From contig JAWRVZ010000141.1 in NCBI GenBank assembly GCA_037043235.1, positions 186,001 to 250,000 on the forward strand: a stretch of 64,000 bases of DNA. Reading direction: 5' to 3'. A program made the translations under genes and the position numbers. This DNA is from Rhodeus uyekii (lineage: Eukaryota; Chordata; Actinopteri; Cypriniformes; Acheilognathidae). Below, piece after piece: positions 21,894-34,700 of the stretch (the stretch's first letter is position 1; each line of letters starts with the position of its first letter). The notes under the pieces are model-generated. The model saw only the letters and a program-made list of their open reading frames with translations. It was not told the origin of the DNA and made no database searches.

Positions 21894-22014
21894 CCTCAAA
21901 TAAAATAAAGCTTTTTTTTTTTAAAAAAAACATTTTTGTGCTCATCAAAATGTAATTGCTTTGTGTTTCGCACAGACACAACAAACCCCATGCCTCTCAA
22001 AGTACATCTTTATT
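21894..22014. terminator. converging polyadenylation signals of polr2b and igfbp7
   Basis: Two overlapping AATAAA hexamers on the plus strand (21899-21904 and 21904-21909) lie about 175 nt past the polr2b stop. On the minus strand, AATAAA at 22014-22009 is the first good signal downstream of igfbp7. The two transcripts thus end about 100 bp apart, tail-to-tail. Confidence 0.7.
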
Positions 22015-22963
22015 CATTGGTGTTATACATGTATCAAAACATACAAACAAATGCATTTGATGCTCAGATTTTCAGAGGACAACACTTTAGGAATCAACAC
22101 TCTTAATAAAGACTCTATGGCAGTGATAAATGGGCTGTTAATTCTTAAAACCCGGAAGCTTAATCTAAAGTTCTGAACTATAGTGTTATTTTTTGTTTAA
22201 GCTGAAGAAGTATTTTTTATTTTTTATTTTTTTTGGTGTTGCTCTGTTGGTTTGATTTCACCTGACAATTCACTATATTTAACTCTGAGATGTCAGAAGT
22301 AGGTGAATTTGTGAATTAAGTGAATTTGATTTAAAATGTAATAATTTTATAATGTAACATTGTTCCATGGCCCTCAATCAAGTTTGATTTTTGGCTCTTC
22401 ATTGCCATTGCAATCAAAAGCTTTTTGTTTTAACGGAACCTTGGATGAACAGCATCTAAAAGTTTATGAACAAATACAATTAACGTTCAAAATAATTATT
22501 TGATCAGCACCATATACCACCCAAAAACAAAATAGAAATCTATTAGGAATGAGTACAACATTTGTAACCTCAAAAAATATCAAAGAGAGGAAAGGCATGC
22601 ATATAAGTGGAGACGAGATATTTGAGTGCCTCGAATGCATGAATATTTGCACTGAGATATGTAATGTATTCACGTGTATGAGCGCAATATCTCTTGGAAA
22701 ATCAATCTGATGGCTTTACAGAATTGTTGTTCTGCGGGTAGACAGATTGAAGAGTGAGGTAAAGAAAATGAATGCAGAAATTTCTTTTTTTTGTGTTTTT
22801 TTTTAGTGTGCCTGAACAACTTCTATAGAATAAAGTGCCCACGTGCAAGTTGCTGTTCGTGGTTCAGGCGGTGTGCGTGAGCAGTGATTAGACTAAATGT
22901 TACGTTCTTGTCCTCAGTGCACAGATGTAGTGTGATTCATCATCTCAGTCAGTCCACGTCCTC

Positions 22964-25900
22964 TTACAGCTCGCTTTCCTTCACTGCATACAAACAGAGA
23001 AACAAAGAGACACCAATGAAACTGAAATCTTATAGTTTTTTTCGTTTAATGCACAAAAATGAGTATTGTGTTATGCAGCCAATCAGAGTGTTCTGGCACT
23101 GAATAGTTCACCTAACAATGAAAGTTCTGCTCCAAAAGAAACAAAGGAAGTAGTTTATATGACTTGGGTACAATATTTCAAGCCTTATGTGTGACGAACA
23201 GATTGAGCAGTGTTATTTTTAAATTTGCTTTTATTTTTATTTTTCCAGTTTTCATTTTAGTTCTGTCATTTCAACTCCAGGAGTGTCTGGCAGTGGTAGT
23301 GTTGATATGTTGTTTCTTATCCACAGACTTTGTGAGCAAGGCAGACACGCTGCAGCTGTACAATAACATGTACATAGCAGATCTATACAGGTGGAGCTGG
23401 GGAAGATGAAGGGTTTCTGAAAGCAAATGCTGACCAAGTGTCTGAAGTTTAATTAGGCGAGCTAATTAGGTGCTGATATAACAACAACCAATCAGTTCTG
23501 CCTTATAGAGAATATGATTGCAAGCAGATTGAGCCTGCGCCATCTTAGAGTTTCATGACAGAACGTTGTATTTATTTCTATTTCAGTTTTAGTGTAAGAA
23601 ACTCATATTTCAGTTACATTTACAAGGCAACATTAGTAATTTTCTGTAAAAAAAAGTCTAAAAAAATTGATGGATTGTCCGGCTGGATGGATCTTTTCAC
23701 TGATGTATGGTAGGGGGCGCTATTGCGCAACCTCTGAAAGAGTACTTAATCTCCGGATCACAAAACAAGCAAAAAAGGAGCAGAAACAAGTAATAAATGA
23801 ATTTCATTTGCATGTTGTAATGTGAATTTTCTTTTGATTTTCTCACCCTTTTGTTCAAAATGCTGCTATTTTATGAAACCTACTGTTGTTGTTGGTTTAA
23901 AAGTAAAGGCTCTTTTCAGATATTCATGCAACAATATTCTGGTGGCCATGAAAGTTTTGTGAAAATGACTAAAAATGCTGGTGGTTGATGGCAACTTAAA
24001 AAAAAAAAAATGCTGGTGGGGCAAGAGTTAATTTTTTTTGTTAAAAACAACACTGAATTTAAGTAAGATTTAAATTGGATTTAAAAATGGAAGGTTTGAC
24101 ATCATTGGTTCTTGTGTGCGTTGATCAGATACGGACCTACAAAGGCTTAGAATAGAGTGAAAATGAATGAGTTCTTTCTTCCAGAATCATGCAGACTAAT
24201 TATGGCACTTTTATGCCGCCTTTTTGACATTTTGGAAGCACTATAGTCACGTGATTTTGCTGTTTGCTTGGACTATCCGCTAAACAACTCCATTTGAGTT
24301 CTTCTGTGGGAAAATAAATTCATACAAGTTTGGAACAACACGAGGGCGAGTAAATTTATTAGCCAAATGCTTTTTTTAGAACTCATTCAATCAATGTCAT
24401 CTAATCTGAAATTTTAGAGTATGCCTTAAAGGGACAGTGCACACAAAAATGAAAATTCAGTCATCAATTACAGTACTTCGTTCCGAACCAGCAAGACGGT
24501 AGTCTTCACAACACAAACACGTCTATGACAGATATGTAAGCACGAGACATCGATTTTTACATCTGCTGGAGATATCGCAGAAAAATTACAAGTCACAATA
24601 TCAAAAGCTTCAGAGCACAGAGCTTATCTGTCTAGGTATAGAAGACATCATACACCACTGTTGTCTTCTCTTTTGAACTAAAAGCCAAAATGACATTTGT
24701 TCATCCTATAAAGCAGTCTAGTCTCTTTAAGGAAATTTGGGACTAAACTGCTCAAATCATGTATATTTGTTTTATGTTCTCTTTATTAATTTTTGAAGTG
24801 TCAAAGTGGTATTTGCGAAGCTGTCAATGGAGCGACAGAAAGATCTCAGACTTCATCAAACAGATCTTCATTAGTGTTCAGAAGATGAACGAACGACATG
24901 AGCTAGAGTAATTAATGACAGAATTTGCATTTTTGGATGAACTGTCCCTTTTAGTTTAGCACTTTTTGATTGACTGAAAATCCCAGAGTATGTTACTCAG
25001 CGAGTTGTTTTATGGGCTGTCAGCATGCAACAGTAGAAACATGTCACTGCAACCATCTTGCTGACAGGGAACTGGCAGGTGATGCGGGCCAAGAAAACAC
25101 AGCTTGACATGATGGGACATGTTTCTGTACATCCCATGTGCAGCACAAATGCACACACATTCTCCACTAATGCAAGTGTTTTTTATGTATCCTGAAGCAT
25201 GAAGAAGGTGCAAACGGACTGATTTATGGCCGATCGGTCAACTGTGGCTCAACCGAACTCACTCACCCTTCTTGGGAGGAATATCATTGATGGAATCCAC
25301 CACGTGGATGGTGCCCACAGCCGATGCTTCGCCCTTAATGTTGCTGGCGTGACACTCGTAGGAGCCGCCCTCATCCTTGGTAAGAGGAGATATCTGCAAC
25401 AGAAGGCCATCAGCCATAGTTTTCACCCAATCTGTTCTAAATGTTTCGATAAGTGCAGAGAACTCCAAACAAATGTAACTCGAGATGAGCCGAGAGTGCT
25501 TTCAGAGCAGCGCTGCCAACAAGAAGTGCTGCGACGGTTTTGCATTGCGGAATAAACAACACTCGTACCTTGTAGCAGAAAGCTTGTAGTTGTTATACAT
25601 GGAAAGATAAAGCAAAGAGGAAAGAGATAAAGTTAATATTTAGTGAAAACACACTTACAAGCACCCAGCCAGTAACCTCATGCTTTTCGGGGCCTCCGCG
25701 GGTCTGGACGGCCAGGTTGTCTTTGTCTCCTGGGAGCGGCACAGACTTTTCTTTGCCACCAGATACCTATGAGAATCACAACAGCCATAAACACTTTTAC
25801 TTTTACACTCTATGTTAATTCAGAACAAATTTCACCACATAAATCCCTATGCACAGGATTTTGCAGCAAATTAAACTGCTTAGTTTTGTAGTGACTTTGG

Positions 25901-28900
25901 TTATGCATGATTTCACCAGACTTTACAAGAAGAAATGTTTCCTTTGTAGCTATTCAATATTTTTTTCTCTGAATTATAACCACATGTGGAATCAGACATA
26001 ATAGATCTTTGTTATTATTATTAATATTAAAAATATAATGATAATTGGTAATAATAATAAAGCATGACTAACCCAATCATCAGAAACCCCATAAGAAAAT
26101 ATATGTTTAAATAACTCTTAAACTAATTTATGGATAGAAAATAGGAGTTAGAGCAAACATTTTTTTTAAACACTAATATTTCCCAGGGTTTCAGATTTCC
26201 TTTAGCTGAGAGGAGTTAATTAGGAGTTTTTTTTCTTTCTTTCTTTCTTGGGAAATCACCGTGTAATTTTTTACATCCGGTCATCCGCTGTGGCTTTTCA
26301 TATTAGTGACTCTACAGCTGGCACAAATCAGAAATGCAGTTACATGGAATTCTTTGATTCTATCTTTAAGAAGAAATCCAGTCTCCTTTTAGTTCTAGAA
26401 TGCTAGATGATGACATGCTTGATAAAGTGCTTCCTGCCCTGATCCCTCCCTTATTTTCGATACTATTGTTTCTGCGCTGTGTTATTCATAGATGCGGACA
26501 TCCTTTGCCATAGCTGGAGCTTTACAGTACGCACAAACACATCCTTCCTCTTAGCTATAGGATCTGATGCATGAAAAAATAACAGAGTAGACGATACATA
26601 CAAAAAACATAGAGATAGATTCACTGCCTTAGTTTATTCTCTACCTTTCTCCAGGTGAGCACAGGTGTCGGTATCCCTATGGCTTCACAACTTAGGAAGA
26701 CCTGTGAACCAGTCACGTTCCAGACCTCTCCTGGAACTGTCACTATAACCGGTCCTGCATCGGACATGAAAGACACAATAATGATTTAAAAGTTGCATAT
26801 GATTGATTTAAAAGCTTATCAACATGTCTAGAAGAATTCTGGGACAGAGTTCGCACAATACAGAGATGGACAGATTGTAATGCAGACAGCGGCCTTGTCG
26901 TTGGTTTTTGTGTGGGAATAGTTCACTCAAAACTATCACAAGTGTCAAAATGACTTTTTCTTCCACTGTACACAGAATTGTGAATTTTAAATTCATTCCA
27001 AAGTTGCCGTAAAGATGACACGAAGCAGAAAAGGTATTTTCTTCCCTAATGTGATGTACATTAGTGGACAAAAGTGATGTCTTTGCTTTTATGGCCCTGC
27101 AAGTTCAATTAAACGATCAAAATGTAATGATAAAGTTCTAATTGGGAAGAAAAAACTACCGTAAACTTGGTTAAAGTATTTATCTGGCATAAAAAGGCAA
27201 ACTACAGCTGGCTTCAGGTTTTATTTTACTATGCATAAAATATGCATAGAAAAACAAAAAGCTCACATTGTGGGAAAAAAACATAGATATACATAATCAC
27301 TTATTATTATTTCATTGGTTCATTGGTGTTTATAATTTATTTGTGGGACAGCCTGGCCAAAAACTATGTTTCATTGTTTTATCACAAATAAATGATTAAT
27401 AAATAAATGCTCTATATGATTACAAATGATATAACATATATTTTTAAGGAGGTCTCTGCAAGAGGGAAGGGGGTGTTATTTTACTTAAAGATTAAGAGGG
27501 CAGATTAATTTTTTTGAAAGTGTACAGATTAATAATTTATAAGAAATTCTGCAATATTTTATTAAAAAAAGGAATTTTCCACTTTGATTTCATGGTGACT
27601 TTAAATGACAAGGAATGGGGGTTATGTATGGTAGCTTTGAGGAACATTTTTATTGTTTAAGACTGAACAAGAAGTCATGGTCAGAGTTTTTCCTTTTTTT
27701 CTTTTCTTTGAGTCTGCTGTTTGGCATAAACTTTATTATTGTCAGTTCACGTTCATTTTTGTAAATCATGCGCAAACATTTTTCAGATGTTTATCCAGTG
27801 ATTGTCAGTGACAATCTCCTGAGGCTTTACTAATTTGCATATAAGTTCATTCTATTTGCCTGTTACGTTCGATCACCCTCCATTTATGGAGTCGCTTTGG
27901 CACATTTTTTAAGCAGATTAAATATTCTTCCCTCATTCACGTGTCACAACTGGTTGCTGGAACATCATGCTTCAGAGCCGAGTTATTGTGTCAGTAAATT
28001 AAATTATGTTTTTATTTTATTTTGTTCAATTTTTAATAGCAGTGTGGCCTTGATAATTGGCAGAAAATGGCTATTGGAATTATCTTTTTTCTGTGTAAAT
28101 GAGTTTTATATTGTAAAATTGATTGGTTGTTTGCATTTATGCATTTGGCAGCGACTTACATTGCATTCAAGATACACATTGATGTTCAAATCAGTTCTTG
28201 GTTTCCCTGGGATCGAACTCATTACCTTGGCGTTGCAAGCACCAAGCTGTACTGTTTGAGCTACAGGAAGGCATTAAAAAAAGCATTTTCTCCATTAAAA
28301 ACAATTTTATTTTTCTTACAGTGGAGGCAAAACAAATGACTGTGAACTGGTTGTACCCCTTCTTTGCTCCTGCTGAGTTCTGTCATCAACTTTTGGGTTG
28401 ACTAGCTGAAGCTAGAGGTCTCAGACAAATCTCTGCAAGCTTTTTTTCATATCCTCATTCTCTTTTAATCTCACGTCAGAATCCTGTTATAATGAATTAT
28501 ATGCAGGTTCACTGAATCAAGCGGTCTGACTTTGCTCTAAAACAACAGTCTGCCTGTGTGTTTTGCTAAACGAGACATTGCTAGTTGATCTCCCTTTTCA
28601 GAATTGAAAATCCTCCCGAGAGGCTGGAATTTCAAACATGTCTCATCAGGGATAGCGGAACGTTTCCACCCTGTATGAAAACAGTGGCCTCTGGCCTGTT
28701 CCGCTGTTACCTTAACACGAACTGTCAATGGATCTGTGTGTGCACAATTTATTTGTCCCTGGGAGAAAGTACAGGACATTAGTATTACAGGTCTGAGAAT
28801 TTGTGATCCTGGGAGAAAAAAAACCCCAAATCACATGATGGCTGAATCATGTGAGCGATTGGATCATTAACAAGGGCATTAACAAGGCAAAAATGTATCT

Positions 28901-30358
28901 AAAGTATTTTGTTGTATTTTGTTCGGGCCTCAGTATATCATTCTCCTCATGGTCAAATTCTACACTGGATGAAATGAAAAACTGACCTTTAAATGGCTGC
29001 GGATAGTTACTTCAATGCACTAAATACCATTATGATTATATATTAACTGCGGGCACATGATGTTTTTTTGTTTTTAGCTTCTGGCCCAGTAAATATAGAG
29101 TCATACTTAATCTACAAATTGTCATATAAAGATAAATTAACCAACATCACAGTTTACAACACTTGACAACAGTTTACAGTGGCCCTGAAACATTTATGTC
29201 TGAATTCCATTGCATTACATAAACACATAATGCATCACATTCATTGCATACATGACATGCTTTGTGTAATATTTAAACACCCATATCAATACAGCAGAAT
29301 CTGAAATTGGAATTTTGACTCTCGTCCTCTATTATCAGGATAAGTTATCACATTTACTTTTACATTTATTCATTTAGCAGACACTTTTATCCACGGATGT
29401 ACACAGGAAGTGCTCACAGTACAGTTTCAGAAAGTGGTTAAAGTAGTATAAGCCGGAAAAGGGTGGATTAATATTATAATGTACTTTAATTTAATATTAT
29501 ATTATGTACTTTAATATTAGAAATGGCTTATACAGTTTATTAATTAAAATATTGTTGGTTTACTTTGTATGGTAACATTTATATATTTGCTGTTTCCTTA
29601 TGTTTAGTTTCACTGTTGAGCTACAAAGCCTATAATAGGTTTATAGTGACAGGCTCCACTGTGACAACTTCCCCCATAGGTTGACAGCTATTGGGGCACG
29701 TTGTCACAAAATGTTTTTTTCCTCTACTTAATATGACAATGTTCAACCGTTTTGACTGTATATGTAACTAAGCAAAAATATAAACCTTAGTAGCAAAAGT
29801 ATCGCAAATGATAAAATAAGCCTAAATGTAAAACTTTCATGGCATTTATATTCACATGCACTTCTACTGATAAGCATTAATTATTAATCCAACTTGTTGA
29901 CTCATAAATGCATAGAGGGTATTATGATGTGAATGCATCTCACCTTGAGCGCATTTGCCCTTGTTCTGAATCTTAATCTCGGGTTTTTTCTCCTTCCCTG
30001 CTTTCACACTTGCTGCTTTCAGCTCGCAGCCGCTGTTATAGTTCACGCCATCCGTGCCGCACACGGGATAGTTGCTCTTGCACACGCAGACCCCTGATTT
30101 ACTCTTCTTGTCTTTGTCGCTCTTGACACACTCGAGTCCGGACGCGCAGCGCTTGGCTGAGGCTCCGCGTCCCCCGCACGGCTCTCCGGCTCCAGACGCG
30201 CAGAGCTCGCAGCAGCCGCACGCGTCCAGCAGCGCCCCGGACGAGCAGCCCTCGGCCGGCAGAGGCGCACACTTACTCGGGTCGCAGGTGCCGCAGCTGC
30301 GCTGCAGCCGCTCCGCAAACGACGCCGCGAACAGCGTTAATATCAGAACGCAGAGCAT
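22964..30358 (-). CDS. igfbp7: insulin-like growth factor-binding protein 7
   Basis: Five coding exons on the minus strand: 30358-29944, 26754-26645, 25766-25659, 25393-25267, 22983-22964; 259 aa (human 282). IGFBP7 (IGFBP-rP1, mac25, angiomodulin) is a secreted, extracellular-matrix protein that binds IGFs and insulin weakly and acts in vessels and senescence. The signal peptide is residues 1-15 (MLCVLILTLFAASFA). A Cys-rich IGF-binding module follows, with the ACGCCELC motif, then a Kazal-like module (YPVCGTDGVNYNSGC) and a C-terminal Ig domain (VFLSCEAIGIPTP to YECHASN). The block QTRGGPEKHEVTGWVL is a family signature. The last exon codes only seven codons with the shared one, ending KVKESEL where human ends KKGEGAEL. 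Exon 1 is GC-rich, unlike its AT-rich introns. The 3' UTR probably runs to about 22.0 kb. Confidence 0.96.
24430..24949. mobile_element. piggyBac-like (TTAA) MITE containing the 169-bp block
   Basis: The left end AGGGACAGTGCACACAAAAATG is preceded by TTAA at 24426-24429. The right end is TTTTTGGATGAACTGTCCCT, its inverted counterpart, followed by TTTA (a decayed TTAA). GAGTAATTAATGACAGAATTT is shared with the copy at 32.6 kb. Its middle differs from that copy and contains positions 24507-24675, the block that recurs in cox18. TTAA duplication suggests a piggyBac-type transposase acted in trans. Confidence 0.7.
24507..24675 (+). repeat. 169-bp duplicated block, copy 1
   Basis: Identical by eye to 32032-32200 at 168 of 169 positions, same orientation. 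The only difference is C/T in CAAACA[C/T]GTCTATG. Both copies have the same length and no gaps, and similarity stops sharply at both edges. No coding sense is seen. Confidence 0.9.
25767..26644 (-). other. igfbp7: igfbp7 intron 2
   Basis: 878 bp, AT-rich, with an ATT/TAA-rich patch near 26010-26060 and a short TTTC run near 26235. No element or exon is recognised. Confidence 0.6.
26755..29943 (-). other. igfbp7: igfbp7 intron 1
   Basis: The 3.2-kb first intron. It contains one reverse-oriented tRNA-SINE (28131-28272) and a short SINE-tail fragment (about 29358-29400, CATTTAGCAGACACTTTTATCC). A possible MITE trace is at 26912-27000. Large first introns often hold enhancers, but nothing here shows one. 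Confidence 0.6.
28131..28272 (-). mobile_element. tRNA-derived SINE, reverse copy
   Basis: Read on the minus strand it starts GCCTTCCTGTAGCTCAAACAG (A-box region), has the B-box-like GAGTTCGATCCCAGGGAAACC, and ends in the fish SINE tail GTAAGTCGCTGCCAAATGC. It is truncated in the tail compared with the 42.6-kb copy. Confidence 0.8.
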
Positions 30359-31771
30359 GGCGAGGTGTGGAGGGTCTCAGGCTGGGTCTGGATCTGCCGG
30401 GAGCTCTGCTCGGGATGGAGGTACTAAACCCCGCCCAGCTCGAAAATAAACTTACAAAAACACAAGTTCACTATCCTCCTTTTTTGGCAATGATTCTGGG
30501 AGCTCGTTCACAATACTTTATGATTTGTTGTGGGTATTATTTGTGGATATAATGGATTGTGTTTTCTGATGGATGTAGCTGAAGTTTTGGTGGTTGCTAG
30601 GGTATTTTGGATGGTTGCTAGGGTGATTTCTTAAGACAAAAGATCCCACTTTTAAATGTGACATGGGTTCTTAAATATTGTTTTAATGCCAAGGACTCGC
30701 ACATTTGATGATTGCACTTTTCCTATAAATTGTGAATAAAGACACATTATTTTATGTAAGAATAAGAGTAACTGTTAACAAAATTAACTAATTTGCAACC
30801 AAAAAGTGGTTCAAATATTACCAGGATATAGTATTTTTGCTGTAATTTTTGGTGTAAAATTAGATGTACAAACATGTTGGAGAAATATTTTCAGTTCAGA
30901 TTTATTTCTATAAATACAAAAATGTAAAAAAACGAAGAGAGAATTGAAAACTTTTACTCAGCAAGGATGCATTAAATTGTTTTGCGAAAGTATTGTTAAA
31001 GTTCTTTTGAACTTTCTATTAAAAAAACCTTAAAAATGGTAACCAGAAATGTTTCCGGCGCAGCAAATTCATATGAGAATGATTTCTGAAGGATCATTTG
31101 ACACTGAAGACTGGAGTAATGATGCTGAAAATACAGCTTTGCAATACAGGAATAAATTAATAAACATTTTAAGAATGTATACAAATAAAAAAAAAAACAG
31201 ATAAAAATGTAACAACATTATTGTTTTACTGTATTTTTGAGTATGCCTTGGTCAGACAGATAGTTATTACAGTATGAATATGCAAAACACGTATTCCAGA
31301 TAAAAACACAAAAGAATAAAATAATGAGTAATCTCATGATGATCAATGAAAGATTAGTCATTTTTACCTCTTTTAAACACCCGTTACACTTTTTTCCTAT
31401 AAAAAAATTTAAACCTCAATCTGAAAAACCGCTTTTTTCCATGTCTCATGCCACTTATTCAGTCAACGTGATTTGTTTCTGCCAGGCCAGAATTGTAAAC
31501 CCCAAGTGTGAACAACAAACAACACTAATAACAAAATGGAGACCCATTCCTTTATCACAAATAATTTTTATTTTTGCCATCATCTTAAAACTGTATTACT
31601 CAATGGAGTCTCTTTCCAAATGCCTTTATTCATAAACACTTCTGACGTAATGAGATTCCCGGCAGAAAGGCAGCCATAGTTTTGCCATATTCCTTTGGTT
31701 ACAGTGTCAAGTTCGATGAATCAATGGATGAAAACTGGTTCCACATTTGCAACAGCAATGTCCAGATCCAT
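30359..31771. other. igfbp7-cox18 intergenic region
   Basis: Upstream of igfbp7 and downstream of cox18, both on the minus strand. The igfbp7 promoter should lie in the first few hundred bases; GC content drops quickly after about 30450. A partial palindromic element lies at 30940-31255. The cox18 polyadenylation signal (minus-strand AATAAA) is at 31630-31625, about 140 nt past its stop. Confidence 0.55.
30940..31255. mobile_element. partial 'ACTACCGTTCAAAAGTTTG' element
   Basis: Shows the family order AACTTTTACTCAGCAAGGATGCATTAAATTG, TTCTTTTGAACTTTCTATT, then GAAGGATCATTTGACACTGAAGACTGGAGTAATGATGCTG and a tail reading TGTATTTTTGAGTATGCCTTGG. The outermost ends are lost. Confidence 0.65.
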
Positions 31772-34700
31772 CTATTTGATGTATTTGGCTACAAAGGCAG
31801 CTGCGATGTCCTTGTATGGAGTTTCAGAGTCTGAACGTGTCGGAGGGATCCGACAGATGCCCCGGAAGCGAGGGGATCTCAGGAGCAGGTTATGTGCCAG
31901 TCCAACACAACTGGAGCTGAGCCAGTACAGAGACATGGACTAGGAGTTGGGAAAAGAGAGAGAACAGAACATCATCAGGACTCCTTTTAAGAAGCATTCT
32001 CATCCCCTCTTATGTAAGAAAGGACTGGAGACACAACACAAACATGTCTATGACAGATATGTAAGCACGAGACATCGATTTTTACATCTGCTGGAGATAT
32101 CGCAGAAAAATTACAAGTCACAATATCAAAAGCTTCAGAGCACAGAGCTTATCTGTCTAGGTATAGAAGACATCATACACCACTGTTGTCTTCTCTTTTG
32201 GAAAAACATCACTTGAACATGTGAGAGATATTTATTTATGTCATACATGTTGCAACATGTAAAGTTACTGCATATAGATACAGCAGATAATGGTTAAATG
32301 TGCAGGGAATACTTACTGACGGGACCGTGGCGGCTATAGGAATCATCACCAGAGATATTCCTCGGATGAAGTGCGTCACATACTTCTGGAAATTTGAAGG
32401 CTCAAGTTGTCTCAGTGCAAATATCTAGAAAAACAGATGAGAAACATACAAAACATTAACTGGCAAATAATAGGTGAACCCCATAAAACCTCCCAAGAAC
32501 GAGTCATATTTCACCCCAGTTTCTAAATATAAATGGATAAATAAAAATGAGAATATATATTCGAATTAGACAAGTACTTTTTACAATTTAATTTAATAAC
32601 AATTTACAGTAAGGTTTAATTAATATTGGTTAACTATATTAGTTAAAGGGTTAGTTCACCCAAAAATGAAAATTCTGTCATTAATTACTCAGACTTTTTG
32701 TTCATCTTCGGAACACACATTAACATAATTTTGATGAAATCTGAGAGATCTATGCAACTATCACATGCTTAAAAATTATAATAATAATATATATAATAAA
32801 GATATATAATAATAATCCATATGATATGTCAGGTTTAGTCCAGATTGTGATCTTCTGCAAGAACAATGAGGTTTGTTCTCGCGTGTCAAACAGGTTCAGT
32901 TGAGCTGTTTATGTTCACTGATCAATGTTTATATGTGAATAAAAGACTAAGTTAAATCGGTTTATCGTATAAAATAATCAAATCTCCTCCGAAAATTTGT
33001 GCTAGACCGCTCGATTCATACGGATTGGTTTTATGCTCTATTAATTAATTTTTGAAGCATCAAAGTGGTCACTGCAAAGTCAAAAGGGACAAAAAGCTTT
33101 GTTTAGAAGATGAACGAAAGTCTTACTGGTTTGGTGAGTAATTAATGACAGAATTTTCATTCGTGGTTGAAATAACCCTTTAAAATAAACTAACAATTAA
33201 CAGCATTTATTGATCTTGGTTAATGGTAGTTTCAACAAAAAAAAAGTAAATATAACTTTCATTTGTGCAATCAAACGTTTGAATCCCACTGTGTGTATAT
33301 TTTGAATTTTTATTCTAGCCAAGTTTCAAGGGCTAGGGGAAATCAAACGGAAGGTTAGATTGATTGTTAATTACATTAATATGATGTGGAAGTGTCTCAC
33401 CTCTGTGATGAGTAAGTTGATGAGGCCAAGAGAAACGGGTATGATCCAGGTAGAGTCTGGGAGAGTGAGGTCTGGGAACCACAGGGTGCCCCCTGTTGCC
33501 AAACATGCTTCTGACGCTGATGAATGTGTGCAGAAATATGTGTGTTAGTTCATTAAAAGCCTCTCTTCAGGTGATTATGGGGAAGTTGTATGCATTGCTA
33601 AATACAAACAGCTAAACAGCACATCTGGGAAACGTAATAGACCAATGGATGTGACTTACACAGGAGAACATGTCCCATTCCCAGGCTGAGATTGCGCAGG
33701 GCCAGAGACAGACACACCCACATGGGCAGCTGGACCCAGATCAGCAAGCTGGCCTTGAATGGGTGGCAGTTATCACGAACATAAAGCTCAGACACGATTC
33801 GCTTCAGATTCTTCTTAAAATGAAACCTGTGGATGCAATTAGTAATTACTTACAGTAGCAAATAAAAAAAAAAAATATATCTAAATACAGTGTATATATA
33901 TATTATATAATAATAATGAATTCTATAATAAATATATAAACAGCTTTAAGAAAAAATTGTTTTTTTGTTTCATTATATTATGTTTAAGTTTTGAAATATT
34001 TAAAATTTGTAATTAAATATATTTTAATATTAAAAAAAACACATTGTTTATTTTTCTTTCACCACTAGCAAATTTTTTTATTTTCTTTTTCAAAATATCA
34101 AAATAAATTAGTAACAAAAAAACCCCCCCATTACATTTACATGTAGTGTATTGGATAACCTCAGAACCTCATATTTATTATTATTGAACACACATAACTC
34201 GTGCTGCTCACAGCTTAATACTAGTAAATCATTCGTCGCCCCGGTAACCTCCCGCTGTAAAACCAATGTGGCCTATGTGGCCTGCATATGATCTCTAGTG
34301 GAGATCATATGCAATTATCCCATAAATGAGGCGCTTGAGTTTCTCCGAGTGCTTGACGACCTAGCGTCAGCGTCTCTAAGTGTGCTCCTATCTCAAATAC
34401 TTACTTATATCTCAAAGCAAAAATGCTCGAAGGCTTGCTCGTATCTCTGAATACTTGTATGTCAAGACACTCGTATCTCAAGGTATTACATCTAGATGAT
34501 CTACTACTTCCGGTGAGATTCTGAAGTGTGCATATGAGGGACACTTTACTATCCCATGAAGCCACGGGAGAGGATTTGTGAATGGAACGCAACTGACGCT
34601 GGTAGGTCACGTGATAATGACAGCATGGCGAATGTAATACGTCCCAGATAACATTCATACTACACACATTCATACCATAGAAAAAATACTTTTTTACCAC

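Larger units (their letters stand above)
22984..25266 (-). other. igfbp7: igfbp7 intron 4
   Basis: A 2.3-kb intron separating the last 20 coding nucleotides from the rest. It carries the TTAA-flanked MITE at 24430-24949 and, inside that, one copy of the 169-bp duplicated block. A MITE right-arm fragment (TTCATACAAGTTTGGAACAACACGAGGG) lies near 24320. The remainder shows nothing recognisable. Confidence 0.65.

Noticed and set aside
31947..32216. An 89-codon plus-strand frame over the 169-bp block
   Set aside because: The second copy of the block lies in another context with no shared start or longer frame, and the segment is intronic to cox18.
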